From assembly GCA_019744775.1 (NCBI GenBank), contig JAIETZ010000001.1:496001-560000 (forward strand): a stretch of 64,000 nt of DNA. Direction: 5' to 3'. The first letter of the stretch is position 1. Each line of letters starts with the position of its first letter. Below the pieces are notes generated by a model. The model searched no databases. It was given only the letters and a program-made list of their open reading frames with translations, and was not told where the DNA came from. The stretch comes from Candidatus Obscuribacterales bacterium. GTDB taxonomy: Bacteria; Cyanobacteriota; Vampirovibrionia; Obscuribacterales; Obscuribacteraceae. Made by a program: the position numbers and the translations under genes. Of the stretch, positions 14,758-24,093 are shown piece after piece.

Positions 14758-17700
14758 TGATTGACGCAATTATTCGTTTCTCCATAAAACAACCGCTGCT
14801 CATCATTATGATGGTCATATTTTTAATAGGTGCTGGCTGGTATAGCCTGCAGAAACTGCCTATTGATGCAGTACCGGACATTACCAATGTGCAAGTTCAA
14901 GTATTAACAGCCGCTCCGTCACTTGCACCGCTTGAAGTAGAGCGCCAAATAACTTTTCCAATTGAAATTGCAATGAGTGGTCTACCAGGCGTAAGTCAAG
15001 TACGATCCGTCTCCAAGTTCGGTCTTTCTGCAGTTACTATCGTCTTTGATGATGCTGTCGATACATATTTTGCCCGTCAGCTTGTGTTGGAAAGACTGAC
15101 TCAGGTAAGACAACAAATTCCGGAATCCATTGGGTCACCTGAAATGGGTCCAATATCAACTGGACTTGGCGAAATCTATCAGTACGAAGTTCGTCCCGGT
15201 CAGGGAACTTTAAGAGATCCTATCGCATTGCGCACCATACAAGACTGGATAGTTCGTCGTCAGCTTATGGGTACACAAGGTGTTGCCGAAGTAAACAGTT
15301 ATGGTGGACAGAAAAAGCAATACCAAATTCGTGTTGATCCATCCAGATTACAAGCTTACGGTCTTACTCTAAAAGAAATATTGTCCGCCGTTGTTGCCAA
15401 CAATGAAAATGTAGGGGGTGCCTACATTGAACACTCAGGCGAGCAATATGTGCTGCGTGGAATAGGACTCACTCAAACAACCCAACAAATAGCCAACATC
15501 GTTGTCAAAACAGGCGCTGAGGGTGTTCCAATTTTTGTACGCGATGTAGCCACAGTTGATGTTGGCTCAGAAGTCAGACAAGGAGCCGTTCTGGCAGACG
15601 GAAAAGGTGAGATTGTTGCAGGCATAGTAATGATGCTCAAAGGAGAGAATTCTCGTACAGTCGTAGAAAATGCCAAGAAGCGAGTTGCTCAAATCAAGAA
15701 ATCACTACCACCAGGGGTAGAGCTGGTTCCATTTTACGACCGCTCTGAACTTGTTGATAGAACCATCCATACAGTGGAGTCGAATCTATTTGAAGGGGCA
15801 ATACTGGTCATTGTAGTGCTGCTTGTAGTACTCGGTAATTGGCGAGGCGCATTACTTGTTGCCAGCGTCATTCCCCTGTCCATGTTATTTGCTGCCATCT
15901 GCATGAATATCTTCAAAGTGTCAGGCAATCTCATGAGCCTTGGTGCTATCGACTTTGGACTTATTGTCGATGGTGCAGTTGTTATGGTTGAAAATGCCGT
16001 GCGTAGGCTGGCTGAAGCACAGCACGAAAAGCTGAATGAAGATCGCAAAACCACGATATTGAAAGCTTGTCTTGAGGTGGGACGCCCTGTTGTGTTTGCT
16101 GTTGCCATAATTGCCATCGTTTATCTGCCTATATTTAGTTTGAGCGGCATTGAAGGCAAGATGTTCAAACCGATGTCTATGACTATTGTTTTTGCATTGG
16201 CTGGATCTCTATTGCTGTCTCTCACCTATGTCCCAGCACTTCTCACAATCATCATGACCGGTCCGGTCAAAGAAGAAGAAAGTTGGCTTCTACGGATAGT
16301 TAAACCGCTCTATAAGCGTGCTCTTGCACTGGCTTGGAATTTCAGACCACAAACATTTGCCGTTGCTGCGAGCTTACTTGTTTTCAGCGCAATCACATTT
16401 CCTATGCTCGGCTCTGAATTCATTCCTCGTCTTGATGAAGGTGCCCTGGCCATTCAGATGCAACAACTTCCAAGCGTATCTCTTACACAATCAATTGCCA
16501 CTGCAACACAAGCCGAGCAAGTCTTGATGTCGTTTCCGGAAGTCGTAAAAACGGTGAGTAAAATAGGCCGCGCTGAAGTCGCCACAGATCCGATGGGAGT
16601 AGAAAGTGTCGACATGTACGTGGCACTCAAGCCCATTGGCGAATGGAAATCTGCCCATAGCCGCGAAGAGTTAATCAATAAGATGTCCAAAGCACTTGAG
16701 AACAAAGTGCCACAGGCAGTTTTTAGTTTTTCTCAACCGATTGAACTTCGTACCGCAGAATTAATAGCAGGCGTCCGGTCTGACATTGCAGTAAAAGTCT
16801 TTGGCGATGACCTCAATACGCTTCGTCAAGTCGCGGAGAAAATAGCCAAGGTAATTTCGAAAGTTCCTGGAGCAGCCGATGTAAAACTTGAACAAACTGC
16901 CGGTCTTCCACAACTATCTATTGAAGCCGACAGAGATGCAATTGCCAGATATGGAATAAATGTTCAAGACGTCAACAACATTGTCCAGTCAATCATAGCC
17001 GGACAACCCGCCGGGATTGTCTATGAGGGCGAGCAGCGCTTCGACATGATAGTGCGCCTGACTGAAGGCAGCGCCCAGGATATCGAAGCAATTAAGAAAC
17101 TGCTTGTCTCTGCACCGGCACTTACTGCCGGAAATTCCGGTGCGTTAATACCACTTTCTGCTCTGTCCAAAATAACTGTCGAAGAAGGACCTGCGCAAAT
17201 CTCACGCGAAGATCGAAGAAGACGTATTGTTGTCGAATTGAACGTTCGCGGCCGCGACATTGGAAGCTTTGTCAAAGACGCTCAAGCTGAAATCGATAAG
17301 AACATAAAATTGCCAGAAGGCTATTACATCACCTGGGGCGGGCAATTTGAAAATCTACAACGGGCAACTCTGATGTTGTCCATTGTGGTACCCGTTGCTC
17401 TCTTACTTATTTTCATACTGTTGTTCATGACTTTCGGTTCGGTCAGCGAGGCGCTGCTTATTTACACCGGTATTCCGTTTGCCATAGTGGGTGGTGTTTT
17501 TGCTCTTGCTATACGGGGAATGCCATTTTCAATTTCGGCAGGTGTCGGATTCATTGCCTTATCCGGAGTTGCTGTTCTCAATGGAGTCGTAATGGTCAGC
17601 TATATAAATAGCTTGAAGGAACATATGGACACAGAAGCAGCGGTTATTCAAGGGGCCCTCACAAGGCTTCGCCCTGTGCTTATGACCGCTCTTGTTGCCA

Positions 17701-17942
17701 GCCTTGGCTTTTTCCCAATGGCATTTTCAAGTTCCGCTGGTGCTGAGGTGCAACGCCCATTAGCAACAGTTGTAATTGGCGGTCTTATCACATCAAGCCT
17801 TCTTACACTTCTACTATTGCCCAATCTCTTCATATGGTTCGAAAAAACCGCTAAGCGAATCTCCCAACGTATGTCCAACAAACGTGATACTGAAAAATCA
17901 TCCACATATCCGACACTGAAGGGAGATGCTCCAACCAAATGA
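14757..17942 (+). CDS. czcA: Heavy-metal RND proton/metal antiporter (CzcA-type)
   Basis: 1061 residues, normal length for the HME-RND family, with the expected twelve membrane spans and two large periplasmic loops. TM4 carries DFGLIVDGAVVMVEN: the D-x5-D-x6-E spacing fits the proton-relay motif of CzcA-like pumps for Zn, Co or Cd, rather than the CusA (Cu/Ag) form. The N-terminus shows the conserved LPIDAVPDITNVQVQV and the second half GGQFENLQRA. It exports divalent metals to the outside using the proton gradient. The start overlaps czcB by one base and the end overlaps czcC by 4 nt, so the pump is one tightly coupled operon. The exact metal is an inference. Confidence 0.95.
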   Translation: MIDAIIRFSIKQPLLIIMMVIFLIGAGWYSLQKLPIDAVPDITNVQVQVLTAAPSLAPLEVERQITFPIEIAMSGLPGVSQVRSVSKFGLSAVTIVFDDAVDTYFARQLVLERLTQVRQQIPESIGSPEMGPISTGLGEIYQYEVRPGQGTLRDPIALRTIQDWIVRRQLMGTQGVAEVNSYGGQKKQYQIRVDPSRLQAYGLTLKEILSAVVANNENVGGAYIEHSGEQYVLRGIGLTQTTQQIANIVVKTGAEGVPIFVRDVATVDVGSEVRQGAVLADGKGEIVAGIVMMLKGENSRTVVENAKKRVAQIKKSLPPGVELVPFYDRSELVDRTIHTVESNLFEGAILVIVVLLVVLGNWRGALLVASVIPLSMLFAAICMNIFKVSGNLMSLGAIDFGLIVDGAVVMVENAVRRLAEAQHEKLNEDRKTTILKACLEVGRPVVFAVAIIAIVYLPIFSLSGIEGKMFKPMSMTIVFALAGSLLLSLTYVPALLTIIMTGPVKEEESWLLRIVKPLYKRALALAWNFRPQTFAVAASLLVFSAITFPMLGSEFIPRLDEGALAIQMQQLPSVSLTQSIATATQAEQVLMSFPEVVKTVSKIGRAEVATDPMGVESVDMYVALKPIGEWKSAHSREELINKMSKALENKVPQAVFSFSQPIELRTAELIAGVRSDIAVKVFGDDLNTLRQVAEKIAKVISKVPGAADVKLEQTAGLPQLSIEADRDAIARYGINVQDVNNIVQSIIAGQPAGIVYEGEQRFDMIVRLTEGSAQDIEAIKKLLVSAPALTAGNSGALIPLSALSKITVEEGPAQISREDRRRRIVVELNVRGRDIGSFVKDAQAEIDKNIKLPEGYYITWGGQFENLQRATLMLSIVVPVALLLIFILLFMTFGSVSEALLIYTGIPFAIVGGVFALAIRGMPFSISAGVGFIALSGVAVLNGVVMVSYINSLKEHMDTEAAVIQGALTRLRPVLMTALVASLGFFPMAFSSSAGAEVQRPLATVVIGGLITSSLLTLLLLPNLFIWFEKTAKRISQRMSNKRDTEKSSTYPTLKGDAPTK

Positions 17943-19252
17943 GTGCCCGGTACAAACCACTGTTACTTGCTGTTTGCTGTGTCTTTGGCACAGTGATGCC
18001 TACCCACGCTGCCTCTGTTGATCCAGCGTTACTAAATGTGCCTCAAGAATCCAATCGGCAACAATTCACCCCACTGTCAGCTGTTTTTGATGAATCTCTA
18101 GTTAACAGTCCAAGAGCGGCAAACATTCGAGCACAATTAGGGATATCCAGAGCAGCCTACGCGCAAGCTCTTACCTTACCGAACCCTTCAATTTTTGTTC
18201 TGAATGACACTGCACAGTTAGCCAAACAAGTTGGTGCCATAGTGCCGATCGAGCCGCCATGGAAACTTGCCTTCAGATTGTTATTGGCTCGTTCTCAGGT
18301 AAAGCAAGTTGATTTTGAAATTCAGCGTAATTTGTGGCAATTAAGAAGTACCGTTCGCCGTGCCTATCTGGATGTGGTCATGGCTATTGAAAGTCGTCAA
18401 ACATACGAAGATTTGCGGCAACTTTCTGAAGGTCTGGTAAGTATCGCTCAAAAACGATTCGCAGCAGACGACGTCGCTGCCTTCGATGTTAATCGCGCCG
18501 AATTGGCAGCCTTTCAAGCTGAAGCTGACTTACTTCAGAGCGAGAAAAAACTGGATCAGACTAAACAACGACTAAGCGTCATTGCAGGAAGAGACTACAA
18601 GAACAGCATATCGGTCCAACACCTTCCGCAGTTTCAATTGAGAGCAGAAGTCAATGAACTATTGCCCGACTTCAGCAAAGATCTGCCTACTTTAGACAGT
18701 CTTATTGCAGATGCTCTCAAAAATCGTCTTGATCTCAAAGTCGTCAGGCAAACTCTTGCCGTAAATCAAGCTGGCATGAGAACAGCCTTAGGCAATATCG
18801 TTCCTAACACCCAGTTAAGTGCAGGTAGTTCATACTCCGGAAATCCTCCTGAAGGTCCGGCCACAAGGGGCTATTTCATAGCTGTCACTCAAGAATTGCC
18901 AGTATTTAATTTTCAACAAGGCGAACTGGCTAGATTGAAAGCGCAAAACATTCAAATAAAGCGAGAATTCGAATCAACCAAAAACGTTGTCACTGAAGAA
19001 GTGATATCTGCATACCAGCAGCTTTCTGCCGCACGCCAAAGAGTTGCCTATTTCCAAGAAAAAATACTCCCTACATCGGAAAAGGTAGCCAGAATGGCAA
19101 GACGCGGATACGAAGTTGGTCAAAACGATATTACTGCAACATTGGCTGCACAACAAGCAAATGTGCAAACCAAAGCCTCCTATCTTGAAGCCGTCCGCAG
19201 TTACCAGCAGTCCTTAACGGACCTGGAACAAGCAATCGGACATCCACTCTAA
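17939..19252 (+). CDS. czcC: Outer-membrane efflux channel (TolC/CzcC family)
   Basis: 437 residues. Signal peptide 1-25 (LLLAVCCVFGTVMPTHAAS). Two repeated TolC-type halves, each with long helices: RRAYLDVVMAIESRQTYEDL and QKRFAADDVAAFDVNRAELA in the first, EEVISAYQQLSAARQRVAYF and RRGYEVGQNDITATLAAQQA in the second. It forms a trimeric channel for the pump. Its presence means the cell has an outer membrane. It completes the czcBCA set. Confidence 0.92.
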   Translation: MSARYKPLLLAVCCVFGTVMPTHAASVDPALLNVPQESNRQQFTPLSAVFDESLVNSPRAANIRAQLGISRAAYAQALTLPNPSIFVLNDTAQLAKQVGAIVPIEPPWKLAFRLLLARSQVKQVDFEIQRNLWQLRSTVRRAYLDVVMAIESRQTYEDLRQLSEGLVSIAQKRFAADDVAAFDVNRAELAAFQAEADLLQSEKKLDQTKQRLSVIAGRDYKNSISVQHLPQFQLRAEVNELLPDFSKDLPTLDSLIADALKNRLDLKVVRQTLAVNQAGMRTALGNIVPNTQLSAGSSYSGNPPEGPATRGYFIAVTQELPVFNFQQGELARLKAQNIQIKREFESTKNVVTEEVISAYQQLSAARQRVAYFQEKILPTSEKVARMARRGYEVGQNDITATLAAQQANVQTKASYLEAVRSYQQSLTDLEQAIGHPL

Positions 19253-19300
19253 ATTAATCACAAACTCATAGCCCTCAACAACCCAAACAGAACAAAGAAA

Positions 19301-21670
19301 ATGACACGAGACGAACAAAAACTAGAAATTGATCTTCAACTACTGTTACCACATGTGGACAATGAGCGTGATCACTGTATCCAGTCGTTGGAGCGCCAGT
19401 TACAAGCAACTCGTGGTATCACCCAAGCTCACATCAAAGCACAGGAGAAACAACATACTCTCTGCTTGCACTATGATCCAACTTTGCTTCAACTGACAAA
19501 TGTACAACGACTGGCATCGCACGCTGGTGCTGCCATATCCAATCGATACCAGCATCAACTCCTGCCGATCATTGGTATGGATTGCTCCGATTGCACAATG
19601 GTTGTAGAGCACGGAATCAAGCGCATAGATGGTGTCCTAAGTGTTTCCGTGAGCTACGTTTCAAACACTCTGAAAGTCGAGTTCGACAGTTTCAAAACAA
19701 ACACTGCTGAAATCAAAGAACGTATTAAGGGACTTGGCTATGAAGTGCCGGAAACAGGGCTTAGAGCCGTTTTCGCCGAACGCCGGGAACTTATCTTCTC
19801 ATTGATTTGTGGTCTAACTATGGCAATTGCTTGGTTGACACCGAAGCTGTCACTACCCATGGAAGTTGCTTATCCATTTTTTGCGGCCGCATATATTTTC
19901 GGTGGATATGATATCGCCCGCCATGCCTGGCATTCTATTAAGGAAAGACAATTCGATACGGACTTACTGATGGTATTTGCGGCAGTCGGAGCAGCCATTC
20001 TTGGACAGTTTTCCGAAGGAGCACTTTTGCTTTTCCTGTTTAGCTTTGGACACGCTCTTGAAGAACTTGCTCTCGATAAAGCTCGCGACGCAGTTTCTAA
20101 ACTTGGACAACTTACACCCAACACTGCTTTCGTAGTTCGCAACACTCAACAAATCGAAGTTTCGGTTGATGAGATCCAAATTGATGAAATTGTTATCGTA
20201 AAACCAGGTGTACGAATACCGGTGGATGGCACAGTATCTCACGGACAGTCATCCGTCGACCAATCTCCGATCACAGGAGAGAGTGTGCCCGTTGAAAAAG
20301 ATAAAGGTGACAAGGTCTTTGCCGGCTCAATAAATGGCAACGGACAACTACTTATCAAAGTCACTAAGCTTGCCAAAGACAATACTCTATCTAGGGTTAT
20401 GCAACTTGTGGAGGAGTCCCAAACTCAAAAGACTAAGACGCAACAGGTTACTGAAAAATTCACTTCATGGTTCGTCCCAGCCGTGCTTGTCTTGGACTTA
20501 TTGCTTATCGTAGTGCCACCACTACTAGGTGTGCCTTTCAAAACTGCATTCTTGCGAGCAATGACGCTTTTAGTAGGCGTTTCTCCTTGTGCACTGGCGC
20601 TTGGCGCACCATCGGCTGCTCTTGCAGGAATCGCTCAAGCAGCAAGAAATGGCGTCCTCGTAAAAGGTGGCGTACATTTGGAGACTTTGGGACAGTTAAA
20701 TGCAATTGCTTTCGACAAGACAGGCACACTAACACACGGCAAGCCAAAGGTTACCGACATCATAGTCAACGGAAGCATGTCCGAAAACGATGTGTTAGCA
20801 CTGACCGCTGCCTGCGAAGCACGCTCTGGTCATCCACTAGCCTCTGCAATTGTTGCTGAAGCCAAATCTCGCAATCTATCGCTTCCTGAACCAACCGAGC
20901 TTCGGTCAATTGACGGACGAGGACTTGTAGCAAAAATCGATAATCACCGAATCGTTATCGGCAATTTACGGCTTATGCAATCGAACGGCATTGAGCTGGT
21001 ACCGGAACATACCGAACAACTAGAGGCTGTCGAATCTGAAGGCAAGACAAGTATTTCCATTGCTATTGATGGAAAGATGGCTGCAATCATCGCTCTTGCA
21101 GATACTCCACGTAACGAGGCAAAAGCCTCACTAGCAAAGCTTCGTAAACTCGGACTTCAGCATTTGTTCCTATTATCTGGAGACAATATTCGTGTTGCAA
21201 GCAAGTTGGCTACTGACTTGGGAATAGACCAGGTCAAAGCAGGTCTGATGCCTGAAGACAAAGTCGAACAGATGAAGGAGTTAGCCGCCAACAAAGTTGT
21301 AGCAATGGTTGGCGACGGTGTAAACGATGCGCCAGCATTAGCCGCCGCGAGCGTCGGTATAGCCATGGGAGGGGCTGCTACAGACGTAGCCTTGGAAACT
21401 GCTGATGTTGCATTAATGGGAGATGATCTTGCTAGATTGCCCTTTGTGATAAGCCTTGGGCGGGCCACGCGCACCGTTATTCAACAAAATTTGGCCGTTT
21501 CTATCATTACCATTCTTGGACTTGCCAGTACAGCAGTTCTAGGACTAACAAATATTGGTTGGGCAATTCTATTCCACGAAGGAAGCACCATACTTGTCGT
21601 TGCCAATTCACTGCGCCTACTTGCTCATAGAACACTACTTCCGTCCGAAAAGGCGGCGTCCCTCAAATGA
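19301..21670 (+). CDS. P1B-type metal-transporting ATPase, P1B-4 motifs
   Basis: 789 residues. The N-terminus has two HMA-like domains: the first lacks its cysteines, the second has GMDCSDC (about residues 92-98). TGES (actuator), DKTGT (phosphorylated Asp near 472) and GDGVNDAPAL are intact. The membrane motif is SPC (VGVSPCALALGAP, near 427) rather than CPC, and the penultimate span has FHEGST (near 759). SPC plus HEG(S/T) defines the P1B-4 group, known to export Co, Fe, Zn or Cd. It follows czcC by 48 nt and probably pumps metal from cytosol to periplasm where the Czc pump takes over. Confidence 0.93.
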   Translation: MTRDEQKLEIDLQLLLPHVDNERDHCIQSLERQLQATRGITQAHIKAQEKQHTLCLHYDPTLLQLTNVQRLASHAGAAISNRYQHQLLPIIGMDCSDCTMVVEHGIKRIDGVLSVSVSYVSNTLKVEFDSFKTNTAEIKERIKGLGYEVPETGLRAVFAERRELIFSLICGLTMAIAWLTPKLSLPMEVAYPFFAAAYIFGGYDIARHAWHSIKERQFDTDLLMVFAAVGAAILGQFSEGALLLFLFSFGHALEELALDKARDAVSKLGQLTPNTAFVVRNTQQIEVSVDEIQIDEIVIVKPGVRIPVDGTVSHGQSSVDQSPITGESVPVEKDKGDKVFAGSINGNGQLLIKVTKLAKDNTLSRVMQLVEESQTQKTKTQQVTEKFTSWFVPAVLVLDLLLIVVPPLLGVPFKTAFLRAMTLLVGVSPCALALGAPSAALAGIAQAARNGVLVKGGVHLETLGQLNAIAFDKTGTLTHGKPKVTDIIVNGSMSENDVLALTAACEARSGHPLASAIVAEAKSRNLSLPEPTELRSIDGRGLVAKIDNHRIVIGNLRLMQSNGIELVPEHTEQLEAVESEGKTSISIAIDGKMAAIIALADTPRNEAKASLAKLRKLGLQHLFLLSGDNIRVASKLATDLGIDQVKAGLMPEDKVEQMKELAANKVVAMVGDGVNDAPALAAASVGIAMGGAATDVALETADVALMGDDLARLPFVISLGRATRTVIQQNLAVSIITILGLASTAVLGLTNIGWAILFHEGSTILVVANSLRLLAHRTLLPSEKAASLK

Positions 21671-22065
21671 AAAACCCCCATTTACTGATTGCAGTTGACG
21701 AGCCCTCTTTGCCGACGGTAAGGTCAGCCCTCCTATCCTATGATCTGCTTGTTGCCCGCAATACCGCAGAAGTCACTCAACTTATGCAGGAAAAGTTGGT
21801 TGACTTGTTCCTTATTGATATTCATTTTGACGATTCAAGTGCTCTGAGACTTGTTGCTGATATTCGCAAAAACTCCTTGTACGGAAACACCCCGATCTTA
21901 CTCTTCCGCCACCGTCCATCTGAAAATGCCAAAATGCTGCACTCAACAGTTTTGCAAGTAATTGTTCTCTACAAGATCGGACTTTATATGGAACTTGAAG
22001 ATTCAGATGATCCAGCATCCGAAATTCGAATCATGGTGGATAAGTTCTTGAACAATTATAGGTAA
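21667..22065 (+). CDS. Single-domain receiver-like protein
   Basis: 132 residues with response-regulator receiver fold: LLIAVDEPS at the start, LFLIDIHFDD with the likely phospho-acceptor Asp, and LYKIGLY for the conserved Lys. The first acidic pair is reduced (VDE). No output domain is present. It overlaps the ATPase stop by 4 nt (ATGA), so it belongs to the metal operon, which is unusual because no histidine kinase is nearby. It may be a phosphate sink or a non-phosphorylated adaptor. Confidence 0.7.
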   Translation: MKNPHLLIAVDEPSLPTVRSALLSYDLLVARNTAEVTQLMQEKLVDLFLIDIHFDDSSALRLVADIRKNSLYGNTPILLFRHRPSENAKMLHSTVLQVIVLYKIGLYMELEDSDDPASEIRIMVDKFLNNYR

Positions 22066-22071
22066 CTGAAG

Positions 22072-22983
22072 ATGAATGCTAGTCAACAAATAAAAACCCA
22101 CTATCTAACACGTTCTAGACAGTTTTTCGATCATTGTCATCCTGGGCGATTTCTCCTCTGGAAACTCCTCTTTGCAGTCGGTGTATATACAACCATCATT
22201 TGCTGGATTGACTTGCATGGTTTTCCTGCAAGCAAGATTATGGAGGCAAATGCGGCCATCTCTATCAGTGCTGTAATTGGACTATTACTAATCTTCCGCA
22301 ACAACAGTGCTTACGAACGCTGGTGGGAAGCGCGCAAACTTTGGGGACAACTTGTTAACGAAAGCCGGAATTTAGCAATTAAGACACGCAGCTATGCCGA
22401 TGAACTGTCAGATGCTGAGCGCACCGAAGTTGCTCAATTGATTGCTGGTTTTGCCGTTGCCCTAAAAGATCTGCTAAGGGAAAAACGCGACAAAGAGATA
22501 CTGTCCAAGCTTTCAATACCTGAATCAAGCAATCATCCACCTTCGGCAATTGCTTTGCACATCTACAAAAAGCTTAAACGCTGGCGTAGTACAGGTATTG
22601 TGGATCAGTGGGAACAACTTCAACTTGATCAACATGCAAAGGTTCTGATGGATATCTGTGGAGGCACAGAGCGCATTTTAAAGTCTCCTATTGCCGGATC
22701 CTACAAACTACTTTTGTGGTCCGGATTGCTTCTTAATGCTGTCTGTGTGCCCTGGTTCATCGTGCCGAGTTTCCATTGGTGGTCAGTTGTAATCATGCTC
22801 GTCACCTCCTATTTTGTCTTTGGACTTGAGCTTCTTGCTGAAGAAGTTGAAAGACCCTTTGATGACCTTCCAAATGATCTGCCACTCGATTCCATATGCG
22901 AAACAATTCGGATATCAGCAGAAGAATCCTTGGAAGTAGCCCAAGGTTCCTGTAGTTCACTACCGAATGGAGGGTCCGACTAA
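22072..22983 (+). CDS. Bestrophin-like (UPF0187) membrane channel
   Basis: 303 residues. The signature FRNNSAYERWWEARKLWGQL (about residues 81-100) and the arrangement of four hydrophobic segments (near 26-48, 60-80, 217-235, 236-258) match bacterial bestrophin/YneE proteins, pentameric ion channels. The acidic C-terminal part ERPFDDLPNDLPLD is also conserved in the family. It lies in the metal operon, 6 nt after the receiver gene, and its last base overlaps the MgtC-like gene start. Ion specificity is unknown; a cation or anion leak that balances metal export is possible. Confidence 0.85.
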   Translation: MNASQQIKTHYLTRSRQFFDHCHPGRFLLWKLLFAVGVYTTIICWIDLHGFPASKIMEANAAISISAVIGLLLIFRNNSAYERWWEARKLWGQLVNESRNLAIKTRSYADELSDAERTEVAQLIAGFAVALKDLLREKRDKEILSKLSIPESSNHPPSAIALHIYKKLKRWRSTGIVDQWEQLQLDQHAKVLMDICGGTERILKSPIAGSYKLLLWSGLLLNAVCVPWFIVPSFHWWSVVIMLVTSYFVFGLELLAEEVERPFDDLPNDLPLDSICETIRISAEESLEVAQGSCSSLPNGGSD

Positions 22984-23459
22984 TGGATTGGCAGCTTGAA
23001 TTGGTGATGGCAATGCGTGCATTACTGGCGGCATTTCTTGGCGGACTAGTGGGAGCAGAACGCGAACGTCACGGTCAGGATGCCGGTATTCGCACTTACG
23101 GAGCGGTCTCATTAGGAGCATGCGTGTTTGGATTGGTATCCATGCATGCCCTTGGCGCTGGTGGCATCGACACCAGAATTGCTGCTCAAGTGGTTACTGG
23201 AGTGGGTTTCTTAGGTGCCGGTGTAATCATGCGCGAACACGGCAAAACTACTGGACTGACCACTGCCGCCACAGTTTGGGCAACTGCGGCAACGGGACTG
23301 GCAATTGCCTTCGGAATGTATTTGCTTGGCACTTTGACCGCAACAATAATATTCTTTCTCCTTGCCTCGCACCACTTGCCCGGTTGGAAAATGCTTTCTA
23401 GCAATAGTCATGTTGCTACTTCGTCCGCACATCAAGAACATAGAGATAAAGAGGAGTAA
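22983..23459 (+). CDS. MgtC/SapB-family membrane protein
   Basis: 158 residues. The start LLAAFLGGLVGAERERHGQD AG and GIRTYGAVSLGACVFGLVS, then VVTGVGFLGAGVIMREHGKT and TTAATVWATAATGLAIAFGM are typical of the MgtC N-terminal membrane domain (four spans). The usual soluble C-terminal domain is missing, leaving only a short tail. MgtC proteins regulate ion homeostasis, often the F-type ATP synthase or Mg transport. It is the last gene of the metal operon; a hairpin follows at 23476-23502. Confidence 0.9.
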   Translation: MDWQLELVMAMRALLAAFLGGLVGAERERHGQDAGIRTYGAVSLGACVFGLVSMHALGAGGIDTRIAAQVVTGVGFLGAGVIMREHGKTTGLTTAATVWATAATGLAIAFGMYLLGTLTATIIFFLLASHHLPGWKMLSSNSHVATSSAHQEHRDKEE

Positions 23460-23475
23460 ATGTTGGTCTATCAAA

Positions 23476-23502
23476 ACAGGCGCAAAAGTTCACACCGCCT
23501 GT
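23476..23502 (+). terminator. Hairpin after the metal operon
   Basis: ACAGGCG pairs with CGCCTGT (7 bp, 13-nt loop). The T-run is weak, so terminator function is uncertain. It separates the MgtC-like gene from the csoR-like gene. Confidence 0.35.
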
Positions 23503-23574
23503 TGATACTTAATTGCGCCAAGGCATTTTCATCATACAAACAATTCGATGTATCAAGGAGAGTTAAAGAAACAT

Positions 23575-23913
23575 ATGCCAATTACGGATATAGAAAAGGA
23601 AAAAATTAAGGCGCGTCTGGGTAAGGCAAGCGGTCATCTCAAACATGTCTATCAAATGGTCGATGACAAAAAGTATTGCATTGACGTACTCCAACAGTTA
23701 AAGGCTGTGCAAGCAGCCTTGGACAAAGTTGGGGAAATTATCCTTAGACAACACCTTCAGACTTGCGTTGTGGAGGCAATTCAGAAGCAAGACTCTAATA
23801 GCGTTATCGAGGAACTTGTCCAAGTGTTTCGCCACGCACCCACTCTCTATCAATACGAGGACGAAACAACTGAACTTCCCTCTTCAAGTTCCAACAGAGA
23901 CTGTTGTCATTGA
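23575..23913 (+). CDS. CsoR/RcnR-family metal-sensing repressor
   Basis: 112 residues from ATG 23575 (AAGGAGAG upstream; a start at 23548 has no ribosome site). The sequence KARLGKASGHLKHVYQMVDD then YCIDVLQQLKAVQAALDKVG and RQHLQTCV is diagnostic of this all-helical family. The ligands C (in KYCIDV), H and C (in HLQTC) give the Cys-His-Cys set of CsoR-type copper sensors rather than the His-rich RcnR set. The tail (NRDCCH) has two more Cys and one His. It likely represses the metal operon when metal is low. The operator is not identified. Confidence 0.9.
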   Translation: MPITDIEKEKIKARLGKASGHLKHVYQMVDDKKYCIDVLQQLKAVQAALDKVGEIILRQHLQTCVVEAIQKQDSNSVIEELVQVFRHAPTLYQYEDETTELPSSSSNRDCCH

Positions 23914-24093
23914 TTTTCATCTGTTTCTCATACCGATCAGAGAGGGCAAACTGCATTTCTGATCGCTAAAGCAATCGCACACTTTTACTGTCCGTCTGTC
24001 GAACCAATTTTGTCTCTACCATCCCCACCCACCGGTTAGCTTGCTGTTCTTTGCAAAGCACTCTAGACTGGCTAATGTGTATCTGGGCTATTT

